Below, in pieces: positions 51,508 through 61,175 of a DNA stretch of 64,000 bases. A program made the translations under genes and the position numbers. How positions within the stretch are numbered: the first letter of the stretch is position 1; every line of letters starts with the position of its first letter. Origin of the DNA: CAYRYU01 sp964428355 (lineage in GTDB: Bacteria; Muiribacteriota; Ozemobacteria; Ozemobacterales; Ozemobacteraceae); contig CAYRYU010000012.1 of assembly GCA_964428355.1 (NCBI GenBank), forward strand, positions 1-64,000, written 5' to 3'. The notes beneath the pieces are model-generated. The model made no database searches. It was not told where the DNA came from and saw nothing but the letters and a program-made list of their open reading frames with translations.

Positions 51508-52743
51508 TCACTCCTCGAGCTGGAGAGTGAAATGGGTGTTGGCTTTCTGGTCGTACAGGACGACCGAGTCCTTCTGGATGTCGATGATCTTGAAATTGTT
51601 CGAGGTTTCGTCCTTGTGGCCCGAGACGATGTTTCCCTGTGGATTCTGGATCAGGGCGACGGGTTCGCTTGCGGAAAAGATCACTCCCTTGAGCTTCCAC
51701 TGGGTCATCGATTCCGGGGGGAGTTCGGTGGAGTTACGGGCCACCGGGTTCAAGTTCAGGGTGAAGCGATTATGGAGATATGGGTTGTACATCACCACCG
51801 AGTTCTTCCGGATCTCGAGGACTTCGTAACCCTCGAATTTTTCCCCCTTTCGTTTCGAAAGGACAAACCTTCCCGACTGCATCAGGGCGACCGGTTGTCC
51901 GGCCTCCTCCTGGATCCCTTTGAGGCTGAACCTGAATTGGCGGGGACGGGGGACTCTTTCGAACTCCTTTTTCAGATCCGGTTTCAATGACCGGAAGATC
52001 CTGGTGAGAGCCAAGTGAGCCAGTGTCACCCGTTCCTGGTCGACCTCCTCGGCTTTCAGGTTGTCGACGCCTCGCAGCGCGATCAGCTCCTTCTCGAGGG
52101 AAAGGCATGCCTTTTCGACGACGAACGGTGAAAGACTCTGGCTGGCAAGCTTCTCGAGGATGGGAAGTCGCTTCTCGATCCGGTCGAGGGAATTCCGGAT
52201 GATCTCCGCCGGATGAACGGGAATGTAACAGGTCATCAGGGGTGAAGAGGGTTTGGGCGGAGGGGGGAACACAGGGTATCTCGAGAGCCTGGATTTCGAT
52301 TCCCCCAGTTCTGCGATCAGGGTCTGCGTTTCCTCGGGACTGAGAACCCCCTGCGTCTCGAGGTTCTTCAACGACTCCCCCGCCTTTTCCAGGTTTTTCA
52401 GATATTGCTCCTTCTCCTCGGAGCTGGGACGAAAAATCCCGGCCCCGAGCAGGCGGTCGACTTCCACCCAATTCTTTATCAGTTCCTTGCCAACTTCGCT
52501 CTCTTCGAGGATCCTGGCCGCCTTTTTCTTTGCCTCTACTGCGAAAGCGGAGCCATGTTGGGGATGATCGACCAGCCCGGGAAACCAGGTGACGAAAACC
52601 GTCAGACCGGCGGCGATGGCCCGGGTAAGCCACCTTGGCGCTCTCTGCATGATTCTTTGGGGGGAGATCCTGAACAGCAGACAGAAAAGGACGATGGCCC
52701 CTCCGAGGAGGATCATCAGAAAATGAGGCTGTCGATATGGCAT
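51508..52743 (-). CDS. Membrane-anchored protein with two GspC/PilP-like C-terminal modules
   Basis: The start is the ATG at 52743 with GGAGGG 5 nt upstream. The 411-residue product has one or two N-terminal hydrophobic helices (FLMILLGGAIVLFCLL and a second near AIAAGLTVFVTWFPG), then a helical region (about 65-290). Near the C-terminus two similar ~55-residue modules occur: QPVALMQSGRFVL...YEVLEIRKNSVVMYNP and EPVALIQNPQGNI...FKIIDIQKDSVVLYDQ. The VALI...I-x-x-I-x-x-x-x-V-x-L pattern resembles the HR/PDZ-preceding domain of GspC and PilP. It is coupled to the small membrane protein downstream. Confidence 0.55.
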   Translation of the reverse strand: MPYRQPHFLMILLGGAIVLFCLLFRISPQRIMQRAPRWLTRAIAAGLTVFVTWFPGLVDHPQHGSAFAVEAKKKAARILEESEVGKELIKNWVEVDRLLGAGIFRPSSEEKEQYLKNLEKAGESLKNLETQGVLSPEETQTLIAELGESKSRLSRYPVFPPPPKPSSPLMTCYIPVHPAEIIRNSLDRIEKRLPILEKLASQSLSPFVVEKACLSLEKELIALRGVDNLKAEEVDQERVTLAHLALTRIFRSLKPDLKKEFERVPRPRQFRFSLKGIQEEAGQPVALMQSGRFVLSKRKGEKFEGYEVLEIRKNSVVMYNPYLHNRFTLNLNPVARNSTELPPESMTQWKLKGVIFSASEPVALIQNPQGNIVSGHKDETSNNFKIIDIQKDSVVLYDQKANTHFTLQLEE

Positions 52744-52939
52744 TGGGGCCCTCCGTTTGGGGAATGCTTCTCCTGGATGCTGCCTGGCCGTGGCGGGGAC
52801 CTGACACCGGTCAAACCAGATTTCCAAATCTTGTACCATTTCGAAAACCTTGAAGTCAAGGATTTCCTGACAGGTTCGGCTCCCTGCTCCTGCCTTCTTG
52901 CCTCGAGTATGCGGAATCGGCTAGAATCAGCCTGAAGAT

Positions 52940-55900
52940 ATGCCATCCTACAAACCGAAATCCCACAAAATGGGAAAGGGAACCAAGCTTCCCAAGCCCC
53001 GGTCCCGCGGTGAACGAAAGGCTCCCCCCGCCGAACCCCCGACCGGGTTGGTCACTCTGGTCTTCACCGATGTCCAGGGATCCACCGGGATCTGGGAACG
53101 TTCCCCCGACGTGATGCGCCTCTCCCTGGGAATCCACGACCAGGTGATGCGGGATACCCTGTCGGAAGCGGGGGGATACGAAGTGAAGACGGAGGGGGAC
53201 GCCTTCATGGTGGCATTCGGCGATTCCCTGCAGGCCGTCCGATGGTGTTTGACCGCTCAGGAACGGCTTGTCGCGGCTCCGTGGCCACAAGAGCTGCTTG
53301 CCATGTCCGACGCCGCGGCCGTGGAAGATTCCCATCGTTCGATGATATTCCGTGGGCTGAGGGTCCGGATGGGGGTCCACGCCGGAGTCCCCGAATGCAA
53401 GCCTGACCCCGGGACGGGAAGGATGGACTACTTCGGTCCGATGGTGAACCGTGCCGCACGCGTCGGGGGGGCAGCACATGGGGGCCAGATTCTCGTGAGC
53501 GGTTGGGTCTGGGAGCAGATCTCTTCGCGCCTTGCCACTCTCGGAGATCCCGCGACAGCCGATCTCGGGCATCACCGCCTAAAAGGCCTGGACACTTCAG
53601 AGCGGCTTGTGATGGTCACTCCTGCAAGCCTTTCGGGACGAGCGTTTCCGGCCCCGAAGACCCTCAACCCCCGGTTGTCCAACCTTCCTCCGCAGACCAG
53701 CTCCTTTCTCGGCCGCAAGGAAGACCTGGATGCGATCGAAAAGCGGTTCTCGGGCCCGGTCCGGCTTGTAACGCTTACCGGAACCGGTGGGATGGGGAAG
53801 ACCAGTCTGGCCCTTAGGTTCGGATTGACCCGGCTGTCTTCCTTCGCCTCGGGAGGCGAAGGAGGGGTCTGGTTCTGCGACCTGTCGGAGGCAACCTCCC
53901 TGGAGGGAATCTGTGAGTGTCTTGCAAGGGCACTTCAATTCCCGATCCCATCAGGAAGCTCAACCGATGTCCTGGTCAACCAGTTGGGAGCGACCCTGGG
54001 AGGTCGTGGTCGGATGCTGGTCATTCTCGACAATTTCGAGCAGGTCGTCGCACACGCTTTTGCAACCGTAGGGCGGTGGCTTGTCCTGGCCCCCATGACC
54101 TGTTTCCTGGTGACCAGCCGGGAAGCGCTGCGCCTGCGGGGTGAGGCAGTCCTCCCGCTCCAACCTTTGTCGGCAGGCTTCGGGAACGAACCACCCGACC
54201 AGGATCCTGCCGTCCAGTTGTTCCGGGAGCGGGCCGAAGCCATCAGGCCGGGATGCCTGTCCCTCCCGAAAGACCTGGCGACAGTCCGGGAGATCGTCAG
54301 GGTATTGGATGGCATCCCCCTGGCGATCGAGCTTGCGGCCGCAAGGATGGCGATCCTAGGCCCTTCCGATCTTCTCGTCCGTCTGGGGAAGCATCTCGAC
54401 CTGCTGACCGGCGGTGGACCGGCGGTTCCCGAACGTCAGACCACCCTTCGCAAAGCGATTGCCTGGTCCTGGGACCTCCTGGACCCGGTCGAGCGAATCG
54501 CCCTCGCTCAGTGTGCCGTTTTCCACGGTGGCTTCGATCTGGAAGCGGCCGAAAAGATCCTTGAACTGAAGGATTTTCCGGGGTCTCCGCCCGTCTTCGA
54601 GGTCATTCAGGCCCTCTGCCGCAAGTCCCTGCTCCGGACCGGGGAATCCCCGGAAATGCCCGGCCGTCTGCGTTTCGGGATGTTCGTCGGGGTGCAGGAG
54701 TTTGCCCGCGAGAAGCTTGGGGAACTTCCCGAACGGGATTCCATCATGCATCGGCATGCGGTCTATTTCTCGAAGCTGGGCCGTCTTCTTGCCCCGGCGG
54801 TCCCGGGTGGCGGTGGGGATCTTCGCCTCCGCCGGCTGGCGGCGGAAATGGACAACCTGCGGGCCGTCCACGTCTGGACCTCCGGACGGGTTCCACCCAC
54901 GCCCGAGCTGGCGGATCTCACCCTCGAGGCGGCCATTTCCCTCGACCCGCTCTACACCACCCGCGGCCCTTTCCCTTCTCGCTCCGAAAGCCTGGACCGG
55001 GCTATCGGCTATGCCGCGACAGTGCCTGCCGATCCCGCTCTCCTGGCCTGGGCGTTGGAGGCACGGGGCCGCGCCCATCTGGTTGCCGGAGAAACCGATG
55101 CATGCGAGGCGGCATACGAACGCGGGTTGTCACTCGCCCGAAAGAGCGGCAACAGGAAGGCGGAAGCGTTCATCCAGCGAAACCTGGGCTTGAAACGTAT
55201 GTTTTCAGGATCCCTGATGGATGAGGCGAGGGCGAGGTTTGAGGAAGCCCTTTCCATCCTTCGGGCCATCGGGGAAAAACCGAGCATAGGCCCGGTCCTG
55301 GGAGACCTGGGATGCTACTGGCTTGCAAAACGCGATCTGGACCAGGCTGCGCGTCTCCTGCTCCAGGCCAGGGATCTCAACAAGGAGTTCGGCAACCAAC
55401 TTCTCGAAGCTCTCACACTCATCAATCTTGGGATCATCTTCCAGGAACAGGGTCGCCTCGAAGATTCGGGCGAGGTTTTCCGCCAGTCGGTCACCCTTGC
55501 CGAGGAGCTTGGCGACCGCCGGCTGTTCGGCTACTCGCAGGGCTATCTTGGCTGCCAGGAGCAGGAATCTGGCCGGCTCGAGGAAGCCGCGGCTTCCTAC
55601 CGGCTGGCGGTGCGCTGTTTCGACGAGATCGGGGACCGGGGGTATCGCGGCTATTTCACCGCCGCCTTGGGCGGATGCCTTGCCCTCCAGGGAAAACTCG
55701 AAGCCTCCGCCGCCACCTTCGCCCGGATCGACAACCAATGGTCCGCCCTCGTCAGTCCCCCTTTCGTGCTCGTCGGGCGTCTCCACAGAGCCATAGCAGC
55801 CGCTGCCCGTTCGATTCTCGCGAACCGCGAGGGCCGGGTGGTGGAGGCCGCCGACCTGGCACGCGAGGCCCGTCTCGTCCTCGCCGAGGGCCGGGCGTCC

Positions 55901-56005
55901 GACCTCGATTCGGAAGACGTCCGGACCGCCCTGCGATTGCTGGAATCCGCAGTGAAGAGCCTTCCCCAAACTCCCCCCGTTCCCGAAACCGCCCCCGGAT
56001 CCTGA
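52940..56005 (+). CDS. Class III adenylate/guanylate cyclase-STAND ATPase-TPR signalling protein
   Basis: A 1021-residue protein with cytoplasmic architecture. The cyclase domain (about 35-235) has VTLVFTDVQGSTGIWE (first metal Asp), GGYEVKTEGDAFMVAFGD (Lys and second Asp) and YFGPMVNRAARVGG (Asn/Arg pair). An NB-ARC/STAND ATPase follows (about 255-560): TLTGTGGMGKTSLALRFG, LVILDNFEQV, LDGIPLAIELAAARMAILG. The C-terminal ~400 residues are TPR units (LLEALTLINLGIIFQEQGRL). This is the AfsR/MalT-like cyclase architecture frequent in mycobacteria and Chloroflexi. A TAGAAT box lies 12 nt before the ATG and no Shine-Dalgarno is seen. Confidence 0.88.
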   Translation: MPSYKPKSHKMGKGTKLPKPRSRGERKAPPAEPPTGLVTLVFTDVQGSTGIWERSPDVMRLSLGIHDQVMRDTLSEAGGYEVKTEGDAFMVAFGDSLQAVRWCLTAQERLVAAPWPQELLAMSDAAAVEDSHRSMIFRGLRVRMGVHAGVPECKPDPGTGRMDYFGPMVNRAARVGGAAHGGQILVSGWVWEQISSRLATLGDPATADLGHHRLKGLDTSERLVMVTPASLSGRAFPAPKTLNPRLSNLPPQTSSFLGRKEDLDAIEKRFSGPVRLVTLTGTGGMGKTSLALRFGLTRLSSFASGGEGGVWFCDLSEATSLEGICECLARALQFPIPSGSSTDVLVNQLGATLGGRGRMLVILDNFEQVVAHAFATVGRWLVLAPMTCFLVTSREALRLRGEAVLPLQPLSAGFGNEPPDQDPAVQLFRERAEAIRPGCLSLPKDLATVREIVRVLDGIPLAIELAAARMAILGPSDLLVRLGKHLDLLTGGGPAVPERQTTLRKAIAWSWDLLDPVERIALAQCAVFHGGFDLEAAEKILELKDFPGSPPVFEVIQALCRKSLLRTGESPEMPGRLRFGMFVGVQEFAREKLGELPERDSIMHRHAVYFSKLGRLLAPAVPGGGGDLRLRRLAAEMDNLRAVHVWTSGRVPPTPELADLTLEAAISLDPLYTTRGPFPSRSESLDRAIGYAATVPADPALLAWALEARGRAHLVAGETDACEAAYERGLSLARKSGNRKAEAFIQRNLGLKRMFSGSLMDEARARFEEALSILRAIGEKPSIGPVLGDLGCYWLAKRDLDQAARLLLQARDLNKEFGNQLLEALTLINLGIIFQEQGRLEDSGEVFRQSVTLAEELGDRRLFGYSQGYLGCQEQESGRLEEAAASYRLAVRCFDEIGDRGYRGYFTAALGGCLALQGKLEASAATFARIDNQWSALVSPPFVLVGRLHRAIAAAARSILANREGRVVEAADLAREARLVLAEGRASDLDSEDVRTALRLLESAVKSLPQTPPVPETAPGS

Positions 56006-56128
56006 TCGCGGACAGTTTCCGGGGCCACCTTGTGATCTTCGAGACAAGTTTGGCCAGACGGCTTCCGTGGGAACGAACCTTCGGTGGAAAAAATTGCAGA
56101 GCCCGGGCGAAAGATTTACAATTCGGGG

Positions 56129-58705
56129 ATGACAAACCAGCCGTCGCAACCAAGCAGCAAGCCTTTCAAACCCGGGGATGTCCTGCAGCACGAGGGGGAG
56201 ACCGCGGGCTCCCTCAGCATTTTGTTGAAGGGGAAGGTCAGCATCCATGTTTCCCTGCCCACGGAGAGGGCGACCCCCGCGGGAGCGGTTCCAGGAAAGG
56301 ATTCCTCATTCAGATTGTTCGATCTGGAGGGGAACATTTTCCTCGGGGCTTGCGCCCTGGTGACCGATGGAATCTACAACTTCACCTGCAGGGCATCGGG
56401 GGAGGGGATCCTTTGCTCCTATCCCGTGGAAAGCCCATCGCGGCTTTTTGGCCTTGCCCGCGCCCAGAAGGATTACTCGACCTTCATCATCCAGTCCCTC
56501 GGGGTTCTTCTGGAAAAGGCCCGCGACGCTTTTTCCACGATCGACGAGCATTCTTCCCGCCTTCGCGTCATGACCGACAACCTTGCTCTGTTCTTCTGGA
56601 TTCTCAAGGAGAACCACCGGTTCGAACTCAAACCTGTCACCCCGCTATTCCAGAGGGCCTTCGAACGGTTGGGGCAGATGCGCAAAAGCGGCTTCCAACC
56701 ACCATTCCGTTTCGATCCCTCATTTATCGAGGCCTCCCCGGCTGCCCCCGGAAATCATGACCCGGGCGTGTCGCGACCGGAACAAGCGGACCCCGAGGAT
56801 GGCGATCGGATCGAGGTCCCTGATCCCGTTGCCTACGCCATCCGCTTGAACAAGATTCCGCAGGAGACGAGGAAGCTCTTCTTCTCATCGGATATCCAGG
56901 TTGCCGCGCGCCATATCCGCGATGCATCGGACAGTCTGAACTCCTTGTTGTCCGACTGCCGGAAGAGATTTTCGGAGGTGGAAGGGTTGCTGCGGGAATT
57001 GTGCGCCGAGTCGGGCGACAGCCTGTTCAGCGCCTTTCTGGGGTCCTCCCGGGAAATGGCGTCCGCCGGCCAGGACCCAAAAGCCTCGATCGAAGCTCTC
57101 GATTATCTCATCGCCCGGATCCGTGAAACCGTCGAGCTGATCAAGAGCCGGTTCGATCACCATTCCCCCATCGACCTGGAGTACATCGGACACGAACGGG
57201 AACAGCTCGCGGCGCTTCTGACCGGTTCGTCGGATGGAGCCGGTGCCGGGGGAGAGTCCTCGTCCTTCATTGCGCGGATGAACGCCCTTCCCGATGAGCT
57301 GCGGGACAGTGCTTCCAGGTTGCTGGCATACTCGGGCCTCGACAAGGAGTTTTCCGACTCGTTCATGTCCCATCTGAACGCCTTCAGGAACCTGAAAGAC
57401 CGGTTTTCCCAGACGCCGGAGGCCAAGGGCACCCGGGCCGAGATGCTCGGACCATTCAGACGCCTTTTTGAGGCAGTTCTCCGCCGGGCTCTCGCAGAGG
57501 GCGATCAATCCAGGCTTGTCACCATGTTCCTGCGATACGGATTCGTCGACGAATGGCTGCTCGATCCCGAGCAGACCCTGTCCATCTTCAGGTTCGCGGG
57601 CCAGGGGAATTTCACTCCGGTTCCTGCCAAGGCATCAGAGGTGGCTTCGGTTTCACCCCCCGCCGTTGTCGTTTTCACGCTTCGCGAATGGCTTCAGCGC
57701 ATCTTCACCCGCCAGGTCGAACCTTCCCGAAACGAATTCGACACCGATTATTCGGATGTTTTCACCGAGCTGAAAAAGCAGAGAAAGGTCACCGACCACG
57801 ACAAGCCCGCCTTCGATGCGAATGTCGATGCCAAGCTCAGTTTCGAGCTGGATACCCAGCTTGGAACTTGCCAGAAAGCCGTTTTCGGAAGGCCCAGCAA
57901 TTTCTTCCCGATGCTGCACCAGGCGATGATAACCACTCCCCTGGAAAAGGCGGCGGTTTCCCTGGACAGGGTCCGGGAAGCTCTCGAACGGATCCAGACC
58001 GTGGATTATTCCGCCTTCTGGCGGGAGGTGCGGTTCATCGACCCGCGCAAGGTCATCGAAAAGGAACGCATCATGAAATGCGTCATGCCGGACATCGTCG
58101 TGCTGCCTACCTATGGCTCCAGAGGGATCATGTGGCAGGAGATCGGCGGGCGTGACCGGAGCCTTCCCGGCCGCTTCTTCCTCCCCGCCTTCACCGACGA
58201 GAACCTCGAAACCCTCCTGATCCGCCTGGTCGGCAGATACCGCTGGGAGCTCACAATCACTCTGATGGGAGTCGCCGCGAACGATCCGACCCAACCCTCG
58301 CTGACCTCCGAATATGGGTCCTACATCCAGCTCTACAAGAAGAACCCTAACCTTTCCGATTCCGAGAAGGAGAATACCCGTCAGTTGGTCGAGCAGAGCA
58401 AGGGAGTCCTGCGCGACGTGTTCACGGCGCACTATGAGATCTGGATCCGAAACGAGTCTCAGGGAAACCTGCGCCTGGACAAGGAAGCCCGCGGGATCCT
58501 CAGCCGTTACTGTCCCTTCGCGAAACCCATCCGGGAGAAGCTGGCAAACCACCCCGCTCACGCCGATCTGTTGAGACTTTTTCAAGGTTCGCAGTCCAAG
58601 GAGGCCCGGGGTCTCGAGGGCCGATATGCCAAGTTCCGGGCGGCGGCAAAGGGTTACCTCCCCCCCGATCTCGAGGAGAACCTGCGCTTTTTCCGCGATC
58701 TTTGA
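56129..58705 (+). CDS. Large protein with N-terminal cyclic-nucleotide-binding-like domain
   Basis: The start is the ATG at 56129; there is no Shine-Dalgarno, but TACAAT is exactly 6 nt upstream. In the 858-residue product residues about 10-125 have a CNB beta-roll (FKPGDVLQHEGETAGSLSIL, GKVSIHVSL), but the phosphate-binding cassette lacks the Glu/Arg pair (GNIFLGACALVTDGIYNF), so nucleotide binding is doubtful. The remainder (~730 residues) is helical and unrecognised. It follows the cyclase by 123 nt on the same strand; co-transcription is possible. Confidence 0.65.
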   Translation: MTNQPSQPSSKPFKPGDVLQHEGETAGSLSILLKGKVSIHVSLPTERATPAGAVPGKDSSFRLFDLEGNIFLGACALVTDGIYNFTCRASGEGILCSYPVESPSRLFGLARAQKDYSTFIIQSLGVLLEKARDAFSTIDEHSSRLRVMTDNLALFFWILKENHRFELKPVTPLFQRAFERLGQMRKSGFQPPFRFDPSFIEASPAAPGNHDPGVSRPEQADPEDGDRIEVPDPVAYAIRLNKIPQETRKLFFSSDIQVAARHIRDASDSLNSLLSDCRKRFSEVEGLLRELCAESGDSLFSAFLGSSREMASAGQDPKASIEALDYLIARIRETVELIKSRFDHHSPIDLEYIGHEREQLAALLTGSSDGAGAGGESSSFIARMNALPDELRDSASRLLAYSGLDKEFSDSFMSHLNAFRNLKDRFSQTPEAKGTRAEMLGPFRRLFEAVLRRALAEGDQSRLVTMFLRYGFVDEWLLDPEQTLSIFRFAGQGNFTPVPAKASEVASVSPPAVVVFTLREWLQRIFTRQVEPSRNEFDTDYSDVFTELKKQRKVTDHDKPAFDANVDAKLSFELDTQLGTCQKAVFGRPSNFFPMLHQAMITTPLEKAAVSLDRVREALERIQTVDYSAFWREVRFIDPRKVIEKERIMKCVMPDIVVLPTYGSRGIMWQEIGGRDRSLPGRFFLPAFTDENLETLLIRLVGRYRWELTITLMGVAANDPTQPSLTSEYGSYIQLYKKNPNLSDSEKENTRQLVEQSKGVLRDVFTAHYEIWIRNESQGNLRLDKEARGILSRYCPFAKPIREKLANHPAHADLLRLFQGSQSKEARGLEGRYAKFRAAAKGYLPPDLEENLRFFRDL

Positions 58706-59003
58706 GCGGTTTTCGGGACCTGCCGCCCATGGATGGCGACGTGTCCCGTTTTCGCCCGGATGGGGAAGCTTTTCGGGACCTTTTATCCGATGCGAGAAAA
58801 GGGGATGAGAAGCGGCCACGCGGTTCAGGCGCATTCTGGCGGGTGATCCCGAAATCCTGAAAGACCGCTCCGCCTGGCAACCGGAGATTTTTCGAAACCC
58901 GCCTTGAAAAAGACTTTTCCCCCCATTTCGGTGAAAAAGACGAGGTGGTCTTGACACCAGCAATGGACGCACAGTATTCCCTGCGCGAAAATCGAATTTC
59001 CTG

Positions 59004-59948
59004 TCACGCGGGTGTTTTTTCTGGTTGGGGGCGATGGGCAAGGAATCTTTCCTGTTGCTGCCAATAGGACCCGGAAAGGAGCCATGCAAGAAGGAGGGGC
59101 GGTGCCGTCAGGATTACTGAGCCCAGAAGAACGGACCGGATGTCGGGAGGAGGTTCCTCCTCCAAATTCATTGATTGCAAAAAGGGCAATCCGATGAGGA
59201 TAATGCACCAGAACCCATAGGAAGGCCAGAAAAGGAGACGTGAGACATACCATTTCCAGGCGGGAGGAGGCTCTGGCATCGAGACATCCACCTCTGGTGG
59301 TCCGCCGTTCTCAGCAATCCTGGCCAGGGAGAGAGTCTTTCCTGCCTCGAAAAGGCGGCGGATGGTCCTCCAGAAAAACACGGGCCCTCCGAAAAATATG
59401 ATCAAGACCAGAAGCGTTTGATTGCTTAACAGAAATGCATCGTACAAACCATGGCCGATGACGGCAAAAAGGTATCCGCGGACCATCAGAGAAAACCGGG
59501 AACCGGCCGGGGCGAACTTCCCCAATCCTGCGTAGTATCCCATCATGGCACCCCAGGCAAGGTGACCGGGAACGGACAAAATCGCCCTCAGGATCCCGGT
59601 CCCGAACCCTTCATCGATCACGTAACAGAAATTCTCGATGCCTGCAAAACCGAGTGAACTTGCCGAAACGTAGACGATTCCGTCGTTTTCCTCGTTGAAG
59701 TGGGGGTCGTTCCAGACGGGCCACAATCCGGCAAAGAGTTTTGCCATTTCCTCAACCGCTCCAATGAAGAAAGCATACACAAAGATTTCGTTCGTGGTCT
59801 TGGGCTCACCGCAAAATGCGAACTTTTCGAATCCGGCTTCAAGGCATGCCACGGGAATAATGGAAAGAGCTCCCCACCCCATAACCTTCAGTACGAGTTC
59901 AAGAGGTTCCGGCTCCGCCCGGTCCATGAACCTGAGATAACGGAACAA
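59004..59948 (-). CDS. PrsW-family intramembrane protease, N-terminus possibly frameshifted
   Basis: A 314-residue frame with about seven hydrophobic helices. The PrsW catalytic motifs are FFIGAVEEMAKLFAGLW (Glu-Glu), GFAGIENFCYVIDEG (E-N-x-x-Y), PGHLAWGAMMGYYAG and VIGHGLYDAFLL. PrsW proteases cleave anti-sigma factors or sense envelope stress. The only in-frame start is a TTG at 59948, which cuts off the usual first helix. The frame stays open upstream and encodes ILLFLCLTVLSLAPVVLLF. A proper ATG (60031) reaches this frame only if the six-G run at 60006-60011 had one more G. Confidence 0.82.
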   Translation of the reverse strand: MFRYLRFMDRAEPEPLELVLKVMGWGALSIIPVACLEAGFEKFAFCGEPKTTNEIFVYAFFIGAVEEMAKLFAGLWPVWNDPHFNEENDGIVYVSASSLGFAGIENFCYVIDEGFGTGILRAILSVPGHLAWGAMMGYYAGLGKFAPAGSRFSLMVRGYLFAVIGHGLYDAFLLSNQTLLVLIIFFGGPVFFWRTIRRLFEAGKTLSLARIAENGGPPEVDVSMPEPPPAWKWYVSRLLFWPSYGFWCIILIGLPFLQSMNLEEEPPPDIRSVLLGSVILTAPPLLLAWLLSGSYWQQQERFLAHRPQPEKTPA

Positions 59949-60128
59949 TAGAACGACCGGAGCGAGGGAAAGAACAGTCAGGCAAAGAAATAGTAGAATC
60001 TGTTGCCCCCCGGATCGATTTCGCTCCCCATGATGGCATGTGGAGATTCAATTCTCAACCCGCTCCCCCAAAATGGTCTCGTCCTGCGGCAATCTAGATG
60101 GACGCCCGATTTTGAGCGGGTCGTAAGG

Positions 60129-60860
60129 TCAGGGTGTCGCCGTGTCGTCGAAATCCGGTTCCAGATCCGAAGGCAGGCACGGACCCGATAGACGATAAAG
60201 GTATGCCCTCCCCCTCCTTCCGATCCGCCGGATCACTTCGCCTTTTCTCAGGCAGTAGGCCATCTTCTCGGCCAGATACTTCCGGATCCCCAACGTTTCC
60301 GCAAGTTCCCGCGCTGTAAAGGGTTCATCGGGATGTCCGGGAAGAAGAGCCTGCCAGTCCGCAGGCTTTTCGAACAAACGGCGGTCGACAACCTCGAGCA
60401 GGCGACGCTCCTCCACAAGCCAACCAACCTGTCGAAAGACACGTTTCCCGGACTTGTATCTCGATTCCTCTTCTCTGGTGAACAAGACCTCGAAGGAGAA
60501 GTTGGGGTTCGTGAGAAGATGGGGGAAGCTCACCAGCTCGAGGAACAGATCCTCCACCCGCCCCCTTTTGGGGGATTTCCGACGGGAAGCCCGTGAATCC
60601 ATGGTTTCCGGGGCCTTAACGATCCACTTTTCACAGGCAATAGGGAAGACGACCCTGACCCGGTGCCTTTTGACCAGGTCCATCAGCTTGGATCTGATAG
60701 AGGAAAAACTCCCGGTCTGGACCTCGACAAGAAGGTCACCATGAACTATGTCGATCACGAAACCGTCAACGGATGCCTCGATCCGGTCACCGGGTTGGGC
60801 ATACCATTCCTTGAGCGAGGCATGAAGCGGTTTCTCGTTGAACTGGCCAATTCCAGGCAT
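60129..60860 (-). CDS. PD-(D/E)XK nuclease-like protein with winged-helix C-terminus
   Basis: A 243-residue protein. The N-terminal half has HASLKEWYAQPGDRIEASVD, then FVIDIVHGDLLVEVQTGSF: an Asp (residue 37) and E-x-Q (46-48) in successive strands with Glu28 before them, the layout of a PD-(D/E)XK nuclease core. HRVRVVFPIACEKWIV follows. The C-terminal ~80 residues look like a winged helix (FTARELAETLGIRKYLAEKM, LRKGEVIRRIGRRGRAYLY). Similar proteins are common in uncultivated and Chloroflexi genomes as conserved hypotheticals. Whether it cuts DNA is unknown. Confidence 0.6.
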   Translation of the reverse strand: MPGIGQFNEKPLHASLKEWYAQPGDRIEASVDGFVIDIVHGDLLVEVQTGSFSSIRSKLMDLVKRHRVRVVFPIACEKWIVKAPETMDSRASRRKSPKRGRVEDLFLELVSFPHLLTNPNFSFEVLFTREEESRYKSGKRVFRQVGWLVEERRLLEVVDRRLFEKPADWQALLPGHPDEPFTARELAETLGIRKYLAEKMAYCLRKGEVIRRIGRRGRAYLYRLSGPCLPSDLEPDFDDTATP

Positions 60861-60930
60861 TCCGGCTCCCTCTGTATCGGCATCCCGAGCCGATTCTACC
60901 GTAACGGGAAAAAGGACGCAATCAGGTTCC

Positions 60931-61070
60931 GGGGACGTGATACCGAATTCGGGTTTTCACTCCTTCGGGCAAATTGAAGGGGTTGGGCAATGAGAACGAG
61001 GAATGAAGGACATCCGAGCAGGACATCGAGACGAGCAGGACCGCGAATGTGGGCATTCTGGTCTGCCTGG
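60931..61070 (+). repeat. Long direct repeat, copy A
   Basis: It begins GGGGACGTGATACCGAATTC and contains AGAACGAGGA..GAAGGACATCC, CAGGACAT.GAGACGA and CAGGACCGCGAATG.GG, ending CATTCTGGTCTGCCT. Copy B at 61799-61963 has the same order and orientation with scattered substitutions and a longer centre. Confidence 0.8.
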
Positions 61071-61097
61071 CCCGCGCACATTTGTCCTGGATTATTG

Positions 61098-61125
61098 CTT
61101 TGACGGGCCTTCCCCTTTATAATTG
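61098..61125 (+). promoter_or_regulatory. Promoter of the repeat-bracketed secreted gene
   Basis: TTGCTT (61098-61103), 16-nt spacer, TATAAT (61120-61125), 50 nt before the ATG. Confidence 0.55.
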
Positions 61126-61175
61126 CGACATCTCAGCGATACCTGGATGAAGAGAATTTTCGTTGGAGGTCTTTC

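Larger units (their letters stand above)
60861..61175. other. Intergenic region with long direct repeat copy
   Basis: 315 bp dominated by the repeat at 60931-61070, then the promoter at 61098-61125 for the secreted gene at 61176. No gene is evident. Confidence 0.55.

Noticed and set aside
58951..58980. TTGACA followed after 18 nt by TATTCC on the plus strand, as a promoter
   Set aside because: It points into the 3' end of the convergent PrsW gene with no plus-strand gene downstream and a poor -10.
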